This document shows positions 31,112 through 43,820 of a stretch of 64,000 nucleotides of DNA, one piece after another. A program made the position numbers and the translations under genes. Source of the DNA: Stratiolaelaps scimitus (taxonomy: Eukaryota; Arthropoda; Arachnida; Mesostigmata; Laelapidae). Position 1 is the stretch's first letter. The number at the start of each line of letters is the position of its first letter. A model generated the notes under the pieces. The model was not told the DNA's origin and made no database searches. It was given only the letters and a program-made list of their open reading frames with translations. The stretch lies in contig JABWDB010000014.1 in the NCBI GenBank assembly GCA_019614645.1, positions 3,410,001 through 3,474,000 of the forward strand, given 5' to 3'.

Positions 31112-33292
31112 CGGCGAGAGGCGAGAATCACCAAAACACGAAGGGCCAACTGCAATATGCCACCTGTTGGTCGCGTGTTAGATAACGCACGAGCTAGCGG
31201 GGCGCGTGACACTCTCAGAGTTTCGAACTCGACGTATTAGAAACAGCGACATATATAGAAAACCAGAAAATCGTTTGGTACCCACTTAGGTAAACAGCTC
31301 GAATCGCCGACGTGGAAACGTCCGGACACTTCGTATGTATACGCCAATATCACGCTAGTGAAATATAACGTTCTCTATGCGATTTCATCGCTGTGCAGAA
31401 GGAGATTAATGGGCTAGAAAATTAGTTGGGCACGAGCTGCCACGTCGTACGTATCAATTAGACGATGTCGTTTTAAGCGGCTCCCCATTTGACCTAGTTT
31501 CTTCTACGGAACAATTCGACAGTAGTGGAAAAGTGCATTAAGTTTCACCCCGAGTTTCGGAGTAAAGGTGAAAATGGTTTCAGCTAGCCACACACCTGCT
31601 GCAACTTTTGCACATGCTATTCAAGCTGAACGCGGTCACCACGGGGCGAAACGCTTGTAGAACGGCGACTGCACTCAGTAGCAGTGCCGAATTCTATCTA
31701 TACATTCGACCTTAGTAAACGCACAGGCCGAAATTGTTGCGAGTGTGTTGTCAAGTTTGCACACTGTCCTCATCAATATAATCATAATATGTAATATACT
31801 GGTTTCATTTTACATATTCACGAGCCCAATAAGTCATTGCAGCGAATTGTAGTGTGTCTGTGGAATGTCGCATGTATCAATGATACCGGCACACCGATGA
31901 AATTAGCAACAACTCGCCTTACCGAGTTCAATAGTCGCTTATCTGAGCTGATACAGAACGAGCAGCATGACTACGCTGCACCAGATAGAAATATAACTAA
32001 CGTTGTCTGTTGTTCTCGACGTGATTGCTAAGCGGCACGCAGCGCTCGCTTAAGAGTTCGATTCGTGAACAACAGCAACCAAACGAGACTAGACTTCGTA
32101 GGCGAGACAGAGAGAAAGAGAGATTTCGAACTGGGGATTGCTGTCGTTGAAGAAAGCATCGCCTAGTCATGTTCATTTGTATCACATGATTACGCTGAGT
32201 TGATCTCACGTGCCACACAGAGTGCAGGGAATTTGGAAGAGCCCGCCAGCCAGCCAGCCAACCGGTGGACTCAGGCGCAAATGTCAGTTGACGAAAACGT
32301 CACCCGTCTACACGCAGGGTCAAAGTACGCCATTCAACTATATTTTCGGTTTGACGAATAATTTCTGCATAATTCGCTTTATTCGAACTAACTGTGGATC
32401 GGACCGCTGCATCGCAAGAAGAAAAGCGATGCCTATTCATAGAGTGCCATGTGGTTCACGGAGAACGTTAGCCGTTTGACCGGGGTCGCTGTGTAGAATA
32501 TGTGAGATCATAAGTGGGCGGTTGATGAACTGAGAGATGGCCGCGTTCGGCATGTCGTTGAAATTCGCATTTGCGTAATATTTATTAAAGCGTTACTTAA
32601 AAAGCGCTGATTTTTTAAACACACGTTTTTTTTACAATATCTCACTTATTGTTCAGCATGCGCCACGACCCGTATTGTGTTATTCTGAGAAGGTATCCGA
32701 TAGAGTCATGGTTGAAAAGTACGTTTAATCACCACTTCTGGGGGCCACGATATTATTCGCGTCTTTATATACGACACGGTATTTCATACGGTAGTCAGTA
32801 AAAATATTAATTATATATCTAACAGCATTATTATAATACTGTCTATCGATTCAACATTAAATATCTTCTCTGTCACGTTCGTGGTGTAATTACAATCTAT
32901 GTTTATGTATGTGTCGATATCGGTATAAATATATGTATGTGCAGTTAGTTTTGAAATATGATATATAATACCATACTGATAAGGGGAGCGCAGATGTGCA
33001 AGTTTACACTCGAGATCAAAGATTCATCTACAGATAACGGTCTTCGGGGCGACCTCTAAGGCGTCACGGAGTTAATCAACGAAGAAACATGTCGCTGTCT
33101 TGTTGCTTTCATAGGGTATCGTTAAATTATAATCATGTCTCTCTCCGTCCGTCCGTCGTGAGTCGATCTATTTTGACAGAATTGAGATGAAATCAGCGAT
33201 ATGCGTTCACTGCTCTACGTTCTCTGCGGTGTCAAAGACAATATGAGCTAAAATTAGCGCCCGACATGAAACACATATATAGCCATTATACA

Positions 33293-33316
33293 CGTTATTA
33301 CAATAATGTAATAACG
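33293..33316. repeat. Hairpin, 9-bp perfect arms
   Basis: CGTTATTAC (33293-33301) and GTAATAACG (33308-33316) pair around AATAAT in AT-rich spacer. Confidence 0.75.
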
Positions 33317-34316
33317 CTGATTATAAACGGACAGACGAAACAGCTTAAGGCTAATCCTTCAACGTATAATTAAGCCGCCTATAATTGTGCCCGATTATGA
33401 CTAATTACCGGAAACTGGGCTAAACAGATACAACAGGGGGCATCCATCCCTTCTCCTTATGCAGCCATAACATAATAAGTAAGTTTGAGAAAACATGACA
33501 TGCTATTTGTTCGAATGCATCGCACCCGAACCTTGACTTGTAGATATCGAAGCGTATAAGTGGAACTACTGGCTCAGCTTATATATAAGCTGTTTTGTTG
33601 GATTTTCCTTGAGTACACAGCGCGCACTCACCAGCAGCATTTTCTTGCGGGACATAGACATTATTATATAATCGATGGATGAAAAATCAATGGAGGGTGT
33701 GACGACAAGCGTGATTCGAAAGGAGACAAGCTTGTGATGATGATTCGTTTCATCAGTTTCGCGGCACGGGAAAATCAAAACTCGCCGCGAATTCCGCTGC
33801 GATTCGAGCATTACAAGACATACATAGATTTCATATCATTGTTGTGTGTCATTCTTGACTATATATTCCTACGTTCAGATGGTGTTTTTCATGATCTCTT
33901 TTTAATGTCAGAGTTGATTCCAAGTCTCTTCATCCTCACGCCTTCATTGCTACACTCCCACACAACACCGTAGCTAGGCATCATCAATCGGCAAGGCAAC
34001 CACTCCCTGCAGCCGTTAGCATTCATCCCCTCTCTCTCTCTCTCATCCTCAATATCTCTATCAAATCTTCGGTCTGCTGCCGCCGCTGCTGCCATCGACG
34101 TTATCAAGTGTTCCCTGTTTTCCTGTTCTTTATTCTGTCGTTTTCTCTCGTATCGTAATAGAAAGAGTGTTGTTGTTGTTCTCTCATCAGTGGCAGCGAG
34201 TAACGTTGACGGCCCGACGATGAACCGGCCCGACTCCTCCGAGCGGCTCCTCTGGGATACGGCGTTGGCCGAATTATAATCATCATTCAGTGTATTACAC
34301 CAGTAGAGTCATGGGA

Positions 34317-34340
34317 CAGCAGCAGCAGCAGCAGCAGCAG
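34317..34340. repeat. (CAG)8
   Basis: Eight perfect CAG units followed by CAACA. No long frame uses it as a Gln run with balanced flanks. Confidence 0.95.
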
Positions 34341-34436
34341 CAACATTTTCGGCATCGTCATTGCTTCTGCTAGTACCGTGACGACTACGAGATCGTAATA
34401 ATAATAACAGGGTACTAATTAAGCTAGTCCCCTTTC

Positions 34437-34461
34437 GCGTAGGGCCTTCTCCCCTACGCGG
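34437..34461. repeat. Hairpin, 9-bp perfect arms
   Basis: CGCGTAGGG (34437-34445) pairs with CCCTACGCG (34453-34461) around a 7-base pyrimidine-rich loop. It abuts a GCT run. Confidence 0.75.
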
Positions 34462-34477
34462 CTGCTGCTGCTGCTGC
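34462..34477. repeat. GCT triplet run
   Basis: Five GCT units immediately after the hairpin. Confidence 0.9.
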
Positions 34478-34552
34478 CTACTTCAGACAGCACTTCTGTG
34501 CTTCTGCGTCGCCAGTGTCACTTCTGCTTCTGCTGCTACGAGAAAGCAACAT

Positions 34553-34576
<24 letters not shown>
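34553..34576. repeat. (AG)12 microsatellite
   Basis: A perfect AG run followed by imperfect GGAGAGAG and AGATAGAGAG units to about 34603. It reads as Arg-Glu or Leu-Ser in overlapping frames. Confidence 0.95.
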
Positions 34577-34585
<9 letters not shown>

Positions 34586-34696
34586 GGTAGAAAGAGATAG
34601 AGAGATTATCCAAAGGAGACAGACCGGAGAACAGCAAAGTATCATAGCGCTGCTTATTAGTATAGCAGCAGCCCATACCCCCACCCAGTTGGCCTC

Positions 34697-34700
<4 letters not shown>

Positions 34701-34727
<27 letters not shown>
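34701..34727. repeat. (GGC)9
   Basis: Nine perfect GGC units, the cleanest GGC array in the window. It reads as Gly or Pro runs (123-codon plus frame 34515-34886, 112-codon minus frame 34478-34816). CGG/GGC arrays form G-quadruplexes and are expansion-prone in other genomes. Confidence 0.95.
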
Positions 34728-34972
34728 TTCGTCCCTCGTGAAGTTGTCCCGTTATTCCTGCTGTTGTTGCGGCGCGCGTTGCTCGCCGCCATCCCTTGCG
34801 CTGGCATTGCGCGCATATCACGCTACAACAGAAGCGGCAACAGCAGCAGCAGCTGTAAGCGATATTTGCTAGTGGAAGATACATGATTGCGCTCATGGAG
34901 TAAATAACAGCAAGTGGTGAGCCCACGCGGAGCGGGAGTGCTGTCCTCCTTAGTTTCGGTGGTAGCGGCGTT

Positions 34973-34989
34973 GTCGTCGTCGTCGTCGG
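34973..34989. repeat. GTC triplet run
   Basis: A short GTC run in CpG-rich sequence. It reads as Ser or Asp homopolymer in overlapping frames. Confidence 0.85.
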
Positions 34990-37900
34990 CACCAGGGCAC
35001 GAGGGGACAATGTCATCATCGCACCCGGCTCCCGCACGAGCTGGCGCTACCGCAGCCAGTGCTGGTTGCTGGCTGACGGCGACAGCCAACTCCAATCGCT
35101 CCGCGGGCCCCGTTCTGGTGGACCCGGCCGACTGCTGCTCGTGTCGACTGACTGACTACACTTGGTCGAACGGCGGGGTCAGAATTTTCGTTGGTTGTGC
35201 TTGCTTGCAACTACCGTCACCAGCTTCGGCAGCGGAGCACACGCAGACTGCTGCTCTGTGACGCTGGTAACGCTCGTCCTCGCTCTGTCCGCTCGCTGTC
35301 GTCAATGGCGTGGAGCCGGTGGACGCGAGCCAACGAGGTCAGAATGTGGCAGGCACTATTCGCCAACCGGCGCACCACCATGAGTATATATATAAATATA
35401 TATATAATACACGGCTAACAATATGGTGCATGCTATAGCATTGTTGCTCCGCCAGTCGTCCCCGACATCATTTTCACCACTGTGCCATATCATATCATGC
35501 AAATTGATTTCCCACTAGCGGGTGCTGGGGTAACTGCCGGTGGGCTTCAAACGTCAATGGACGTGCATGGATAAATGGTTTTCTCGTTCGTCTCTTAAGG
35601 CACTGGTATATTGGTTCGAGCAAACCTCAACCTGATTTGACGATATCGTGTAATTCGAGGGTGGGGCAGCCACAAAATGAATAATTACTTTTTGTTTGAA
35701 ATTTTGTTTTGGCGCCGGCCGAGGCGAGAACGATAGTGTGCCAGCAGAATCAAATGATTAGCCATTCTAACATTTGGAAGTTCGAGACACATCTGCAACA
35801 GTACACACTTTGGCCAACATTGTCACCAACGTGAGGGGGTTAGGTTAGGTGATCGTTCATCGTTCGATGCATAGATTTCGCATGTGCAAGCCAGCTGCTT
35901 GGGCGCTATCCACAACCGTCCCAACTCCTCCAATGGTCCGTCACTCCCCTCAGGGTCAGTCACAGCGTTAGTTTATCCCGCAGTCAGCGAAACTCAATCA
36001 ATACACGCACACACACACAAACACACATCTGTCAAGCAGTGCGTTGTGGCGTTTGGCGAGCTTGTGGTGCGCGCGCATGTGCGTGCTGGTGTGAGACTCC
36101 CGGTAACTATTCTGGAGCAGTCCTGGAGGGCAACGCCAAACTATCAATCAGCTACCTGACTGTTAACTCAACCTCAACTCTCACTAGGTAAAAGGCTGAG
36201 ACAGGATGAACGCGAGATGTTGAACGCACACTTGCCACACAAACACAGCGACGCGGCCGGCCACACATCGATACAGCGCCACCGAGGCAACGCTACTAAA
36301 TCTGGATAAGATTATCTTGGCCACCGCCGTGGCGTTGTGCTGGCTCCACGCCACGGCCAGTTACGTCAGCGTCGTGGAACAGTAAATGTTAAGTCCCCTG
36401 GATTAAGCTTGAGGTTCGGGAAGTGCTGGGGGCAGGGATGGCTAATTCTTTCCAATTCTCAATCGCTCACCTGTGCACATCTCCATCGACTCGGCGACGA
36501 CATACGATTCCTGCTCGCCACGGCGCTGATTTGTGTTGCTACCTGCCGATGTTTGCAACAACTGCCTAAGCTCAATTACCCGCTTGAGGCACAACCCGTT
36601 GTTTCAACGGGGTCTACGGCAAATCCGTCAACTCACTCACCCACGCGTCTGTGTGCCGAGAGCCGGGTTAGCTATTCGACTTAATGGCCAGGACGGCCGA
36701 GTTAGTTGGGTGCGCGTCGCTATTCCCGAAGTTCCTACGGCGATCACTGCGATTATCGATTGTGGCGCTATTCATAGCGAACGTGATTAAGTGAAGAAGT
36801 GAAGCTTTCACTTTCGTCTGAAAGAGTACGGTACGATCGACGCAGAAACCACTACTACTACCACTAACGGTGGCCGTGGTGGCGGCTGCTGGTGTTAACC
36901 GACAGATGCTGCATTGTATCTGTGTGGTGTTGTGCTTGTAGTGTTCTATGTAGTGAAATATACTCGAGCGTAAATTTCGCGTGCTGTGTGCGTTCGTTCA
37001 CTTAGGATCTCTGTTTGCTGGTTTCGTGGTTCGACAGAATCCGCCGATGTGTGTTGCCTTATCAAGGACCTTATTACAGACGCCGCGACGGCAGCTATCA
37101 TCACTGATGCACTTAGCGGCAGTGGCGCTACAACAAAACGACACCGTTCTTCATCTTGCGGCTGGCGTTCAGCCGGCGTCGCTCACGTTCCGGTGAGTGA
37201 ACAATTCGTCGAATTTGATGGTATGCATTGCCAGCAAACAGCGGCAACGACGGCGAAGAGGTTGACCGATTCTAGGGCTGGCTGTCTCCGCCTTCTGCCG
37301 TGGTAGAAGAACTCTCTGATCGAGCGCCGGATCAATCTGCCAGCGGTTGGCATGGCCCGCTTCATTGGTTAGCCGGTTTCACTGGAACTGGCCGGCGTTC
37401 AGGCGTTCTGCATTCGCCCTCCATCTCTCCACCGGCCCAGTGATCTCTCCCTGTTTCGTTAGTACTCTCTCCTCCCTGATGGCCAGCCATTTCGTGCTAT
37501 TTCTGCGAGCGCAAAACCTACACGATGCATGCAGATCTTTAGCCGCCGCCACCACCGCCGCCGCCGCTACTCTGATTAACCTAGTTTTCATATTGGTCGG
37601 GCTAAGAAAAGCGCCAGGAAGGCGCCGACGGATCGCACCCTGCGAAGCCTTCGTCATCATAACGCGCTGTTGTGTGCCGCACACTTAGTATTCGAGGCTA
37701 CGGCTCTTCGCTTACTGACGCGGGGCACTGTGGCGGCCAAGTCATCGGTGGCAGATACGACTAACTGTGAGAGCTGCGCAACGGTAGCTGAGAGAGGGAA
37801 ACCTTCTATGACTAGCTTGATGATTTTCTACAACATTTCAATAGCATTTCTTAATTATTTCTTCTTTTTTTTCTGTGTGCATACGTTCGACTTTGCTGCT

Positions 37901-38280
37901 ACGCTCATCCAACTCCTCTTCTGCCTTAGGCTGCACTGGCAGCAACAATGAGAAATGGCGAAAGCATAACGCTTGTCTGGGGCACCTCCACCTTTTTTTT
38001 TTTATCAGCGCGGTGTGCCCCCTGGAAGTAGGTCAACAGGTGACTTCTCTCGCTGCTTCGATAGGACACGGAGTTCGCTATTTTTCTTTCGCATTTCACT
38101 GGAGCTAAACGACCGAGCGACCGAACGAGAGAGAGAGAGGATATTGAACGTACTACGGCCTAGCCATTGTTTGTATACATAGCCTTCGTATCGGATGTAC
38201 GCATCGAACGATGTGTCATATATAGAGAGAGGAATATTCTATTTAAATTATAACTATATCTTTATTATTACTACGTATTC

Positions 38281-38300
38281 TTGTTGCTGCTGCTGCTGCA
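38281..38300. repeat. TTG/CTG triplet run
   Basis: About 20 bases of TTG then CTG units in an otherwise AT-rich patch. Confidence 0.9.
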
Positions 38301-39017
38301 GCTACTACTGTTATTGCTGTTCGTCACTTCAGCTGAAACTAAACGCCAGTACTTTCATCAAGCAGGATTACCGGCGTGCTAAATGATTGCCACGACAGCG
38401 CCTCTGCTATCTGATTGATGGATTAGAGAGAATCTGCATAATAGGCAGGCATCATTGATGAATCACACGGCCTCTAACTATTACTTGATGCGATGTCGGC
38501 CCCGATGGCCAAGAGATGTTTGTTGTGATCGCTGCTTGAGACGATATTGGTGATGGTTGCATCAGTGTGACGTTGCATCATTGCCACCTGCAGCCGTTCG
38601 AGTGATATGAGAACATCCGCTACAATTTATAGCTTGTTCCTGTCCAATCGGACGATTGTATATCAACCTTTACAAGCGATTACGCATCGACACAACCCGA
38701 GGGAATGAGAGACATCGGACACGCTCTGTGGTGTCGTGGAGGGGGCAGTCAGGCGACAAACGCCTGGAAATGTGTTTCGTCCTTATCTGGCGCACTTTCG
38801 AGTGATTATCTGTAATAACAGAGCAGCGCGCCCGCCGCTCGTCCAGGCATTCATCGACCCTCGAAACGAATGGGTGAGATCAGTGAACGAGACAAAACGG
38901 GCAAAGACCAGGCCGACCGTTGCGAGATGCTCAATCGAGTGATTGTTAACCGCCAGCATCGAAGGGAGCGTAGATTTGCCACTGAGATTTATCAACGCGG
39001 CCGGAGTATTCCGCCCT

Positions 39018-39108
39018 TGTTGTTGTTGTTGCTCCTCTTGTTACTGTCGCTGCCGCTGGTGCTGCTATTTTTGCTGTTGCTGTTGTTGTTGTTACTGCAG
39101 TCTGCTGT
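39018..39108. repeat. GTT/GCT triplet cluster
   Basis: Ninety bases of mixed GTT, GCT and CTT units reading as poly-Leu on the plus strand and Asn/Ser/Thr on the minus strand. No credible coding frame. Confidence 0.85.
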
Positions 39109-41263
39109 GAGCACTCGCTGGAATCCTGTAGCGTTCCGACTGTACGGTTGATCTGGGTCACACAGTAGGAAACACTGGGGCAATGCGTCGGCGTTTAGAG
39201 ATGATGCCCTTCGGCCATCAGCACAACTGGGAGTTGCATCCGGAAAGAGGCCATTCCACATGAAAGTAGGCCAAACCCTCACGGGACCGACGCGAACGCG
39301 CACACGAACACTCAACAGGCCCCGCGCACGCCTATAGCATAAAGGACGCCACCGGCCTTCTCTCCATATGCAGGTCATGTGCGCTGCTCGCCACTGATCT
39401 CTGCAAGTGGCGTAGCGACGGCCGCGCCGTAGAACATGAAAAACTCATGGCCCATGTCGACAGTTCATGATAGGGTTAGTGTCCGTGTGCAAACGATGAG
39501 GTCACAATCAGTTACAAGTATAAAAAAAACAGTATGTGTATGTATTATAGCCACAACAGCAAAGCTCAGCTAAGGCAGATTTGCCTCTCCGGTATAATTG
39601 TGCTTCATATAATGCGCTCTTCTATATGTATACCACGCATATATTGGCCCCTGCTGTGCGCACTTGCGTCTAACAAGTTGATTTTCACAACTTGTGGCCA
39701 AAATCAACTAAAAATGGTAAAATGCGTCAATCATCTCAAAATTGTTCAGTCGACAACTGTCCAGGTCGGCCCGCCTTGAAGATGACCTACTTTGGATGTT
39801 TTCGTTTGAGGCATGTCGGTAGTCTGGAGCCGAAAGAGAGAGCAGGTCCCTGGTTCAAGCGGAGTGATGGTCACATCGATGCAATAGATCTCGATGAATA
39901 GAGACGAAGAGAGCGAGAAGAGAGAGAGAGACAGCGAGTGCGAGAATAGTTTCGAAAGGTCCCGTTATTTGGCAGGTACGGTGAGCCAGGCAAATGCAGG
40001 CTTCGTTCCGATCTGAGCCTACTGCAGTATCCTTGCGAGCACGAGTAAGAAAAGGCGAGCCGTAATAGCAAGAAGTGGGCCATCTGACAGAGCTCATCTC
40101 GGGACGAGTCGAGACGAGACGAAGCTGAGAGCGAGGACTAGTCTCTTGAAGTCGTCACCTCGGCTAACCCGGCTACACCTTCATGCGCTTCACTAGTTCA
40201 GTCCATAAGACTTACCCATAAGAACACAAACACACACACACACATACACATACAGGCATGTTACAGCAACCGTATCGTTGTGTCGTAAACGAGCCGACCC
40301 AACAGCCACCTTCTCACTCCGACCTTCACCGCATCAATCGGCCCTTCTACCAGAAGTCGGCATCCACCATCCACCAACACCGGATCACTGCTCGGAGTAC
40401 CTCTATGGGCATGGATTCTCTTCTAGCGATACCGATCCGATGATCTCATTGTTCTCCTACACAATTCCACAATAGCAGCACCGCCACCGCCGCCGCCGAC
40501 AAAATCTTATTTCTACGCAGACTGCTCTACGGCACCATGCTACGAGACATCATCACGGTGTCTCCGTCGTCCCGATAGTGGCAGTACCGTTGTACTGATT
40601 TAAGCCGTTCCTCCGCACCCTCCGCACTAACCGGCGTCGCTTCGAGAGCGTGCGCTCAACCTTTGCGATTGTGTGAGCCGCTGAGCGTTTCGACAATTTC
40701 AGAGTTCAAGGAGTTGTAGGCATGGTGCAGTTTCCTTCCGTCGGAAGGAGACTATATGCGCACAAGGAGTAGCGGATTGTAAAGGGCACAGAACAACAGC
40801 GCAGCGACACATTCATGCGACTACGATACTATTGAGTGTCGTTATTGTTGGTGTTAGTGGCGGCCAAGGACACAACGCCAAGATGGTCGGCCGTTGGGGG
40901 CCGGGCGAGCACAACAAAACGTTGAATCCGACCCGGATAGCGGCCGAGCCTAGTGGCGGACAATTGCGGAGGCTTCGACCTATCGGCGTATTAATTTTTC
41001 TGATCTGTGGACAAAGGAAAGCTGAAAGGTCTTCCTTCCGACTGCCTTGAAAACGGCGAACTCACTTGTCCTTCGCGGGTTAACGCCCGATGCACCGGAA
41101 CCTCATCGGATCGCCCCATAAAATATACAACAGTACCCCGTTTGATTATTTTTCCTTGTCACAAACACGATGCGTTTCTCGTCATGCTTCAGCGCTGTAT
41201 TGTTGCATGTTCCCTTCCAATTGCCAAGACTAAGGCAATCCTAAACTATGTAACAGTTTTAGG

Positions 41264-41728
41264 ATGCTAGTCAATAGGAGGCGGCGGAAGTATAATCTAA
41301 ACGTTACAGATAGCTTACAGACTTCCCCTTTCGTTGACACTGTGCCTTTTACTCTGGAAACAAAGTCCGTGGTAGGCCTTGTAGAGTGCTCTTCCCGCTG
41401 CTACGATCAGTCCGGCTACTCCAGGGAAACACTGGCGGCTCAGCAGCCTATTGTCTGCATCGTTGAGTCGTCATGTAAAATATGTCATATAAACGGACAT
41501 GCGCTCAGTGACTATCTACGCGAAGTTCGCGCGCCTGCCTGCAGACTTATCGATGCTCAGCTGTGTGGCGTGGTTGACACATATCTGCGGTGTGACGCTA
41601 GGATTGGCGGAACGGTCTGTTGTGCTTTGGCCCTGCCTTGGACAGGCGGTCATAACAATTACTATGTGTTACTAAGCGAGCGCCCGCGGTCAAACCGTTA
41701 TCGAGACAAAAAACGCTTAGCGTATTGA
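41264..41728 (+). CDS. Candidate Cys-rich protein or last exon, 154 codons
   Basis: An ATG frame with no simple-sequence repeats. The N-terminus is basic (a run of Arg/Lys in residues 4-10), followed by a Ser/Thr/Val part. The rest carries eleven Cys, including pairs spaced CSSRC, CIVESSCKIC and a CC doublet, ending in a basic Arg/Lys tail. A poly(A) signal AATAAA follows 20 bases after the stop. TTTTAG directly before GATG could be a splice acceptor, so it may be a terminal exon. It is among the longer repeat-free frames of the window, but a frame of this length can arise by chance a few times in 64 kb. No family is recognised; Cys spacing does not match a toxin, EGF or zinc-finger pattern I know. 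Confidence 0.3.
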   Translation: MLVNRRRRKYNLNVTDSLQTSPFVDTVPFTLETKSVVGLVECSSRCYDQSGYSRETLAAQQPIVCIVESSCKICHINGHALSDYLREVRAPACRLIDAQLCGVVDTYLRCDARIGGTVCCALALPWTGGHNNYYVLLSERPRSNRYRDKKRLAY

Positions 41729-41748
41729 TAGCAAAAAGTTTTGTTGAG

Positions 41749-41754
41749 AATAAA
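41749..41754 (+). terminator. Possible poly(A) signal AATAAA
   Basis: It lies 20 bases downstream of the stop of the 154-codon frame, on the same strand. AATAAA alone is frequent in AT-rich DNA, so its weight depends on that frame being real. Confidence 0.3.
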
Positions 41755-42600
41755 GATCACTCGTAAATAATATAATAGTCGAATCATCGTGGTACAAGTC
41801 ATTCTCTCATCATCGACGAATGGTGGATTCGCTTCGAGAAACATGACGAGGTTGTTCTACGTCGAATTAACCAGCAGATCATATTTGTCGACTCTATGAT
41901 ACCACTTTTGGCTTTCAAAAGTGCTCACTATCTCAGTGACCATTTCGCACATGATCGATCTCGGTAGCTGTTGACCTGTACTCCGCTAGCACAGATTAAA
42001 GCTAAAAAATACAGCTTTGACCTATGTACTATACTTATATCAACAAAACCATGAGGTGCTTGACCACGAGGGCCTTGCTACTTCGCCAGAGTTCGTAGAA
42101 ACTCAGCCTTAATCCTCTCGTACGCTTTAGGGCCAAGATTTCAATTGCATATACCGAATAATTGAGCTCACACTTGATTAAACGGCTCCGAGCGTCGTGG
42201 CTTTCTGACCATACTATGTATTCGGTTGTTGTTATATACCATACTATATACTAAGATTGCTTGCCCTCAACTCTACAACTAGCCCAACTGAGTAGCATGT
42301 GTGTAATTACCATCTAATTAAACAGCATAAGAAACCACATCGTACGGCCCGAATTATCAACCCCTCTCTCTCTCTCCCTATATCTTCCTCTCTAACCCCT
42401 ATCTGGGTCGCTACTTAAGGAAGTACCAGGTGCCTTCGTATGTATTCCTTACGTAAGTGCCCGTAGACGATCGCGGGCGTGTATCTGGATTAGCTATTTA
42501 GCTTTCTCTCCCTATCTCTCTCTCTTATTCCTTATTCTTCTGTTCGTTTCTCGTATCCAGCCGCAGAACGAACTCGATCCGCGATCTACTATCTTTAATT
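41755..42600. other. Non-coding stretch
   Basis: AT-leaning DNA with no frame over 60 codons apart from a short CT-rich minus-strand frame at the right edge. CT runs occur at about 42364-42377 and 42507-42526. Nothing recognised. Confidence 0.6.
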
Positions 42601-42703
42601 CAGTTGTGCTCGCTCGCTCGCCCTCCCTTTTCTCGTACAAAAGCCATCTGTATGTAGATTCATCCACCCGCCAGCGCGGCCGCTGCTCGATAGATGACAA
42701 CCT

Positions 42704-43183
42704 GTGACCTCGTGCTACAACCGCTACAGCCAGTTCGAGCGGCGCAGAAGTAGGTCACGCGTCCGCCTTCAGCTGCTCCCGCTGAAGAGATCTGACACCG
42801 TTCGCCTCCGCCGACACCATCGCACTCTTTCTGCCATCTTGGCTTCGGCATTCCGAAACCGGCTGAAGAGTAGAGAAGCCGTGGGCCACAGCCTCAGCTC
42901 ATTGTCGGCTGGTCCGAGCGAGAATTGGGCGAAGGAGAGAGACTTCTCGGCAAGACGTGCCTATGAGGTGAACTATTCGTTCGTCGCATTTTCTCGATTT
43001 GGTTCCCTACCCCCACATCGGTCGATCTTCAACCCGGATACCGAGCAGCGAGTTAGAGATGTAGACCTATTCCACACTATTCGCGATGTCATCATCAGCA
43101 TCACAAGCGGCAGCAGCAGCACATCATCTGTTCTTCACCTGTCGACCTACCGGCGCCGAGAGAGGTCTTCACTTTCGGGATGA
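42704..43183 (+). CDS. Candidate open frame, 159 codons, doubtful
   Basis: Open from just after a TGA near 42692; the first codon is GTG, with no good ATG. Arg/Ser-rich in the first third, more balanced in the middle (Phe/Asp/Glu/Arg-rich around residues 75-130), Ser run at the end from AGC repeats. It lies in a GC-richer patch where a 106-codon plus frame (43086-43406) and minus frames also occur. Unrecognised; composition is a sufficient explanation. Confidence 0.1.
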   Translation: MTSCYNRYSQFERRRSRSRVRLQLLPLKRSDTVRLRRHHRTLSAILASAFRNRLKSREAVGHSLSSLSAGPSENWAKERDFSARRAYEVNYSFVAFSRFGSLPPHRSIFNPDTEQRVRDVDLFHTIRDVIISITSGSSSTSSVLHLSTYRRRERSSLSG

Positions 43184-43801
43184 GAGGTTTTGTCGTGTTG
43201 TTAGTGTTGGCTTGGCCGGTAGACTGAGCTGGGTCGGTTGTTTCGAGAGAGGGCTTTATGGCGAGGAGCAGCCTTCCTCTGGCCTTTTCAGTGCATTTCT
43301 GGTGGCACTGTCGTGGAGAGCGCGCCATAAGTTGTTCATCGAGCTTCGCCCTGCATCTGCAGCAGGCCAGAGACTTACTAGCTGGTTAACTGGGGAATCT
43401 TCTTAGTTAGTCTCCCTGACCTAGATCTGCCTCCTGGGCAGGTCGTCGTCGATAAAGAAAAAAACGGCCAAAAAGCAAAGACGAATGTGAGCCCCATTCG
43501 TGTCTCCTTATTCGAATCTTCACCAACGAGCTTAGTGCAGTTCGTTAGACCTGCGTGACACGTACGCTTCAGTTCAACTACTACGATTGCTCCCAAAATA
43601 CAATACAATCGGACTCCTTCTTATAATACTTCAAAAGAAGAAACGGTTCGCCCCGCATGCAGGCGGTTTGTCATGACACTGTCTGGGTTCACCTACTTTC
43701 GTTTCGAACTTAACCCAATCTCATAACACTACGCTGTCTACAATCCCTACTGTAGTACATACAAGGCACTGCTGTAAAGTTAGTAAGCACAAAAAATTGA
43801 T

Positions 43802-43820
43802 GAGAGAGAGAGAGAGAGAG
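43802..43820. repeat. (GA)9 microsatellite
   Basis: A perfect GA run of 19 bases. Further GA clusters follow at about 44.24 and 44.31 kb. Confidence 0.9.

Larger units (their letters stand above)
28121..33980. other. Long non-coding stretch
   Basis: No gene recognised in about 5.9 kb. It contains the 80-base AT run at 30315-30394, a GA run at 31087-31111 and a 9-bp hairpin at 33293-33316. Frames are all under 120 codons outside the AT run and none shows a motif; the 195-codon frame at 30131-30718 is stretched by Ile-Tyr repeat translation. AT-rich from about 32.5 to 33.6 kb. Confidence 0.6.
33981..35380. other. Triplet- and GC-rich island
   Basis: 1.4 kb dense in CAG, CTG, GA, GGC and GTC runs (listed separately) with high local GC at 34.7-35.3 kb. 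Many overlapping frames of 70-126 codons occur on both strands, all built on homopolymers. It resembles untranslated first exons of large arthropod developmental genes, but no conserved domain or convincing start is seen. Confidence 0.6.
35381..41263. other. Non-coding stretch with GC-rich patch
   Basis: No gene recognised in 5.9 kb. GC is higher around 36.3-37.7 kb, where 100-115-codon frames overlap on both strands. Two tandem TTAGG units occur at 35839-35849, too few to call telomeric. Triplet clusters lie at 38281-38300 and 39018-39108. Frames near 40258-40475 start after a CA repeat and are Pro/His-rich with no motif. Confidence 0.6.

Noticed and set aside
35839..35849. Two TTAGG units (arthropod telomere motif)
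   Set aside because: Only two tandem copies, expected by chance; no array.
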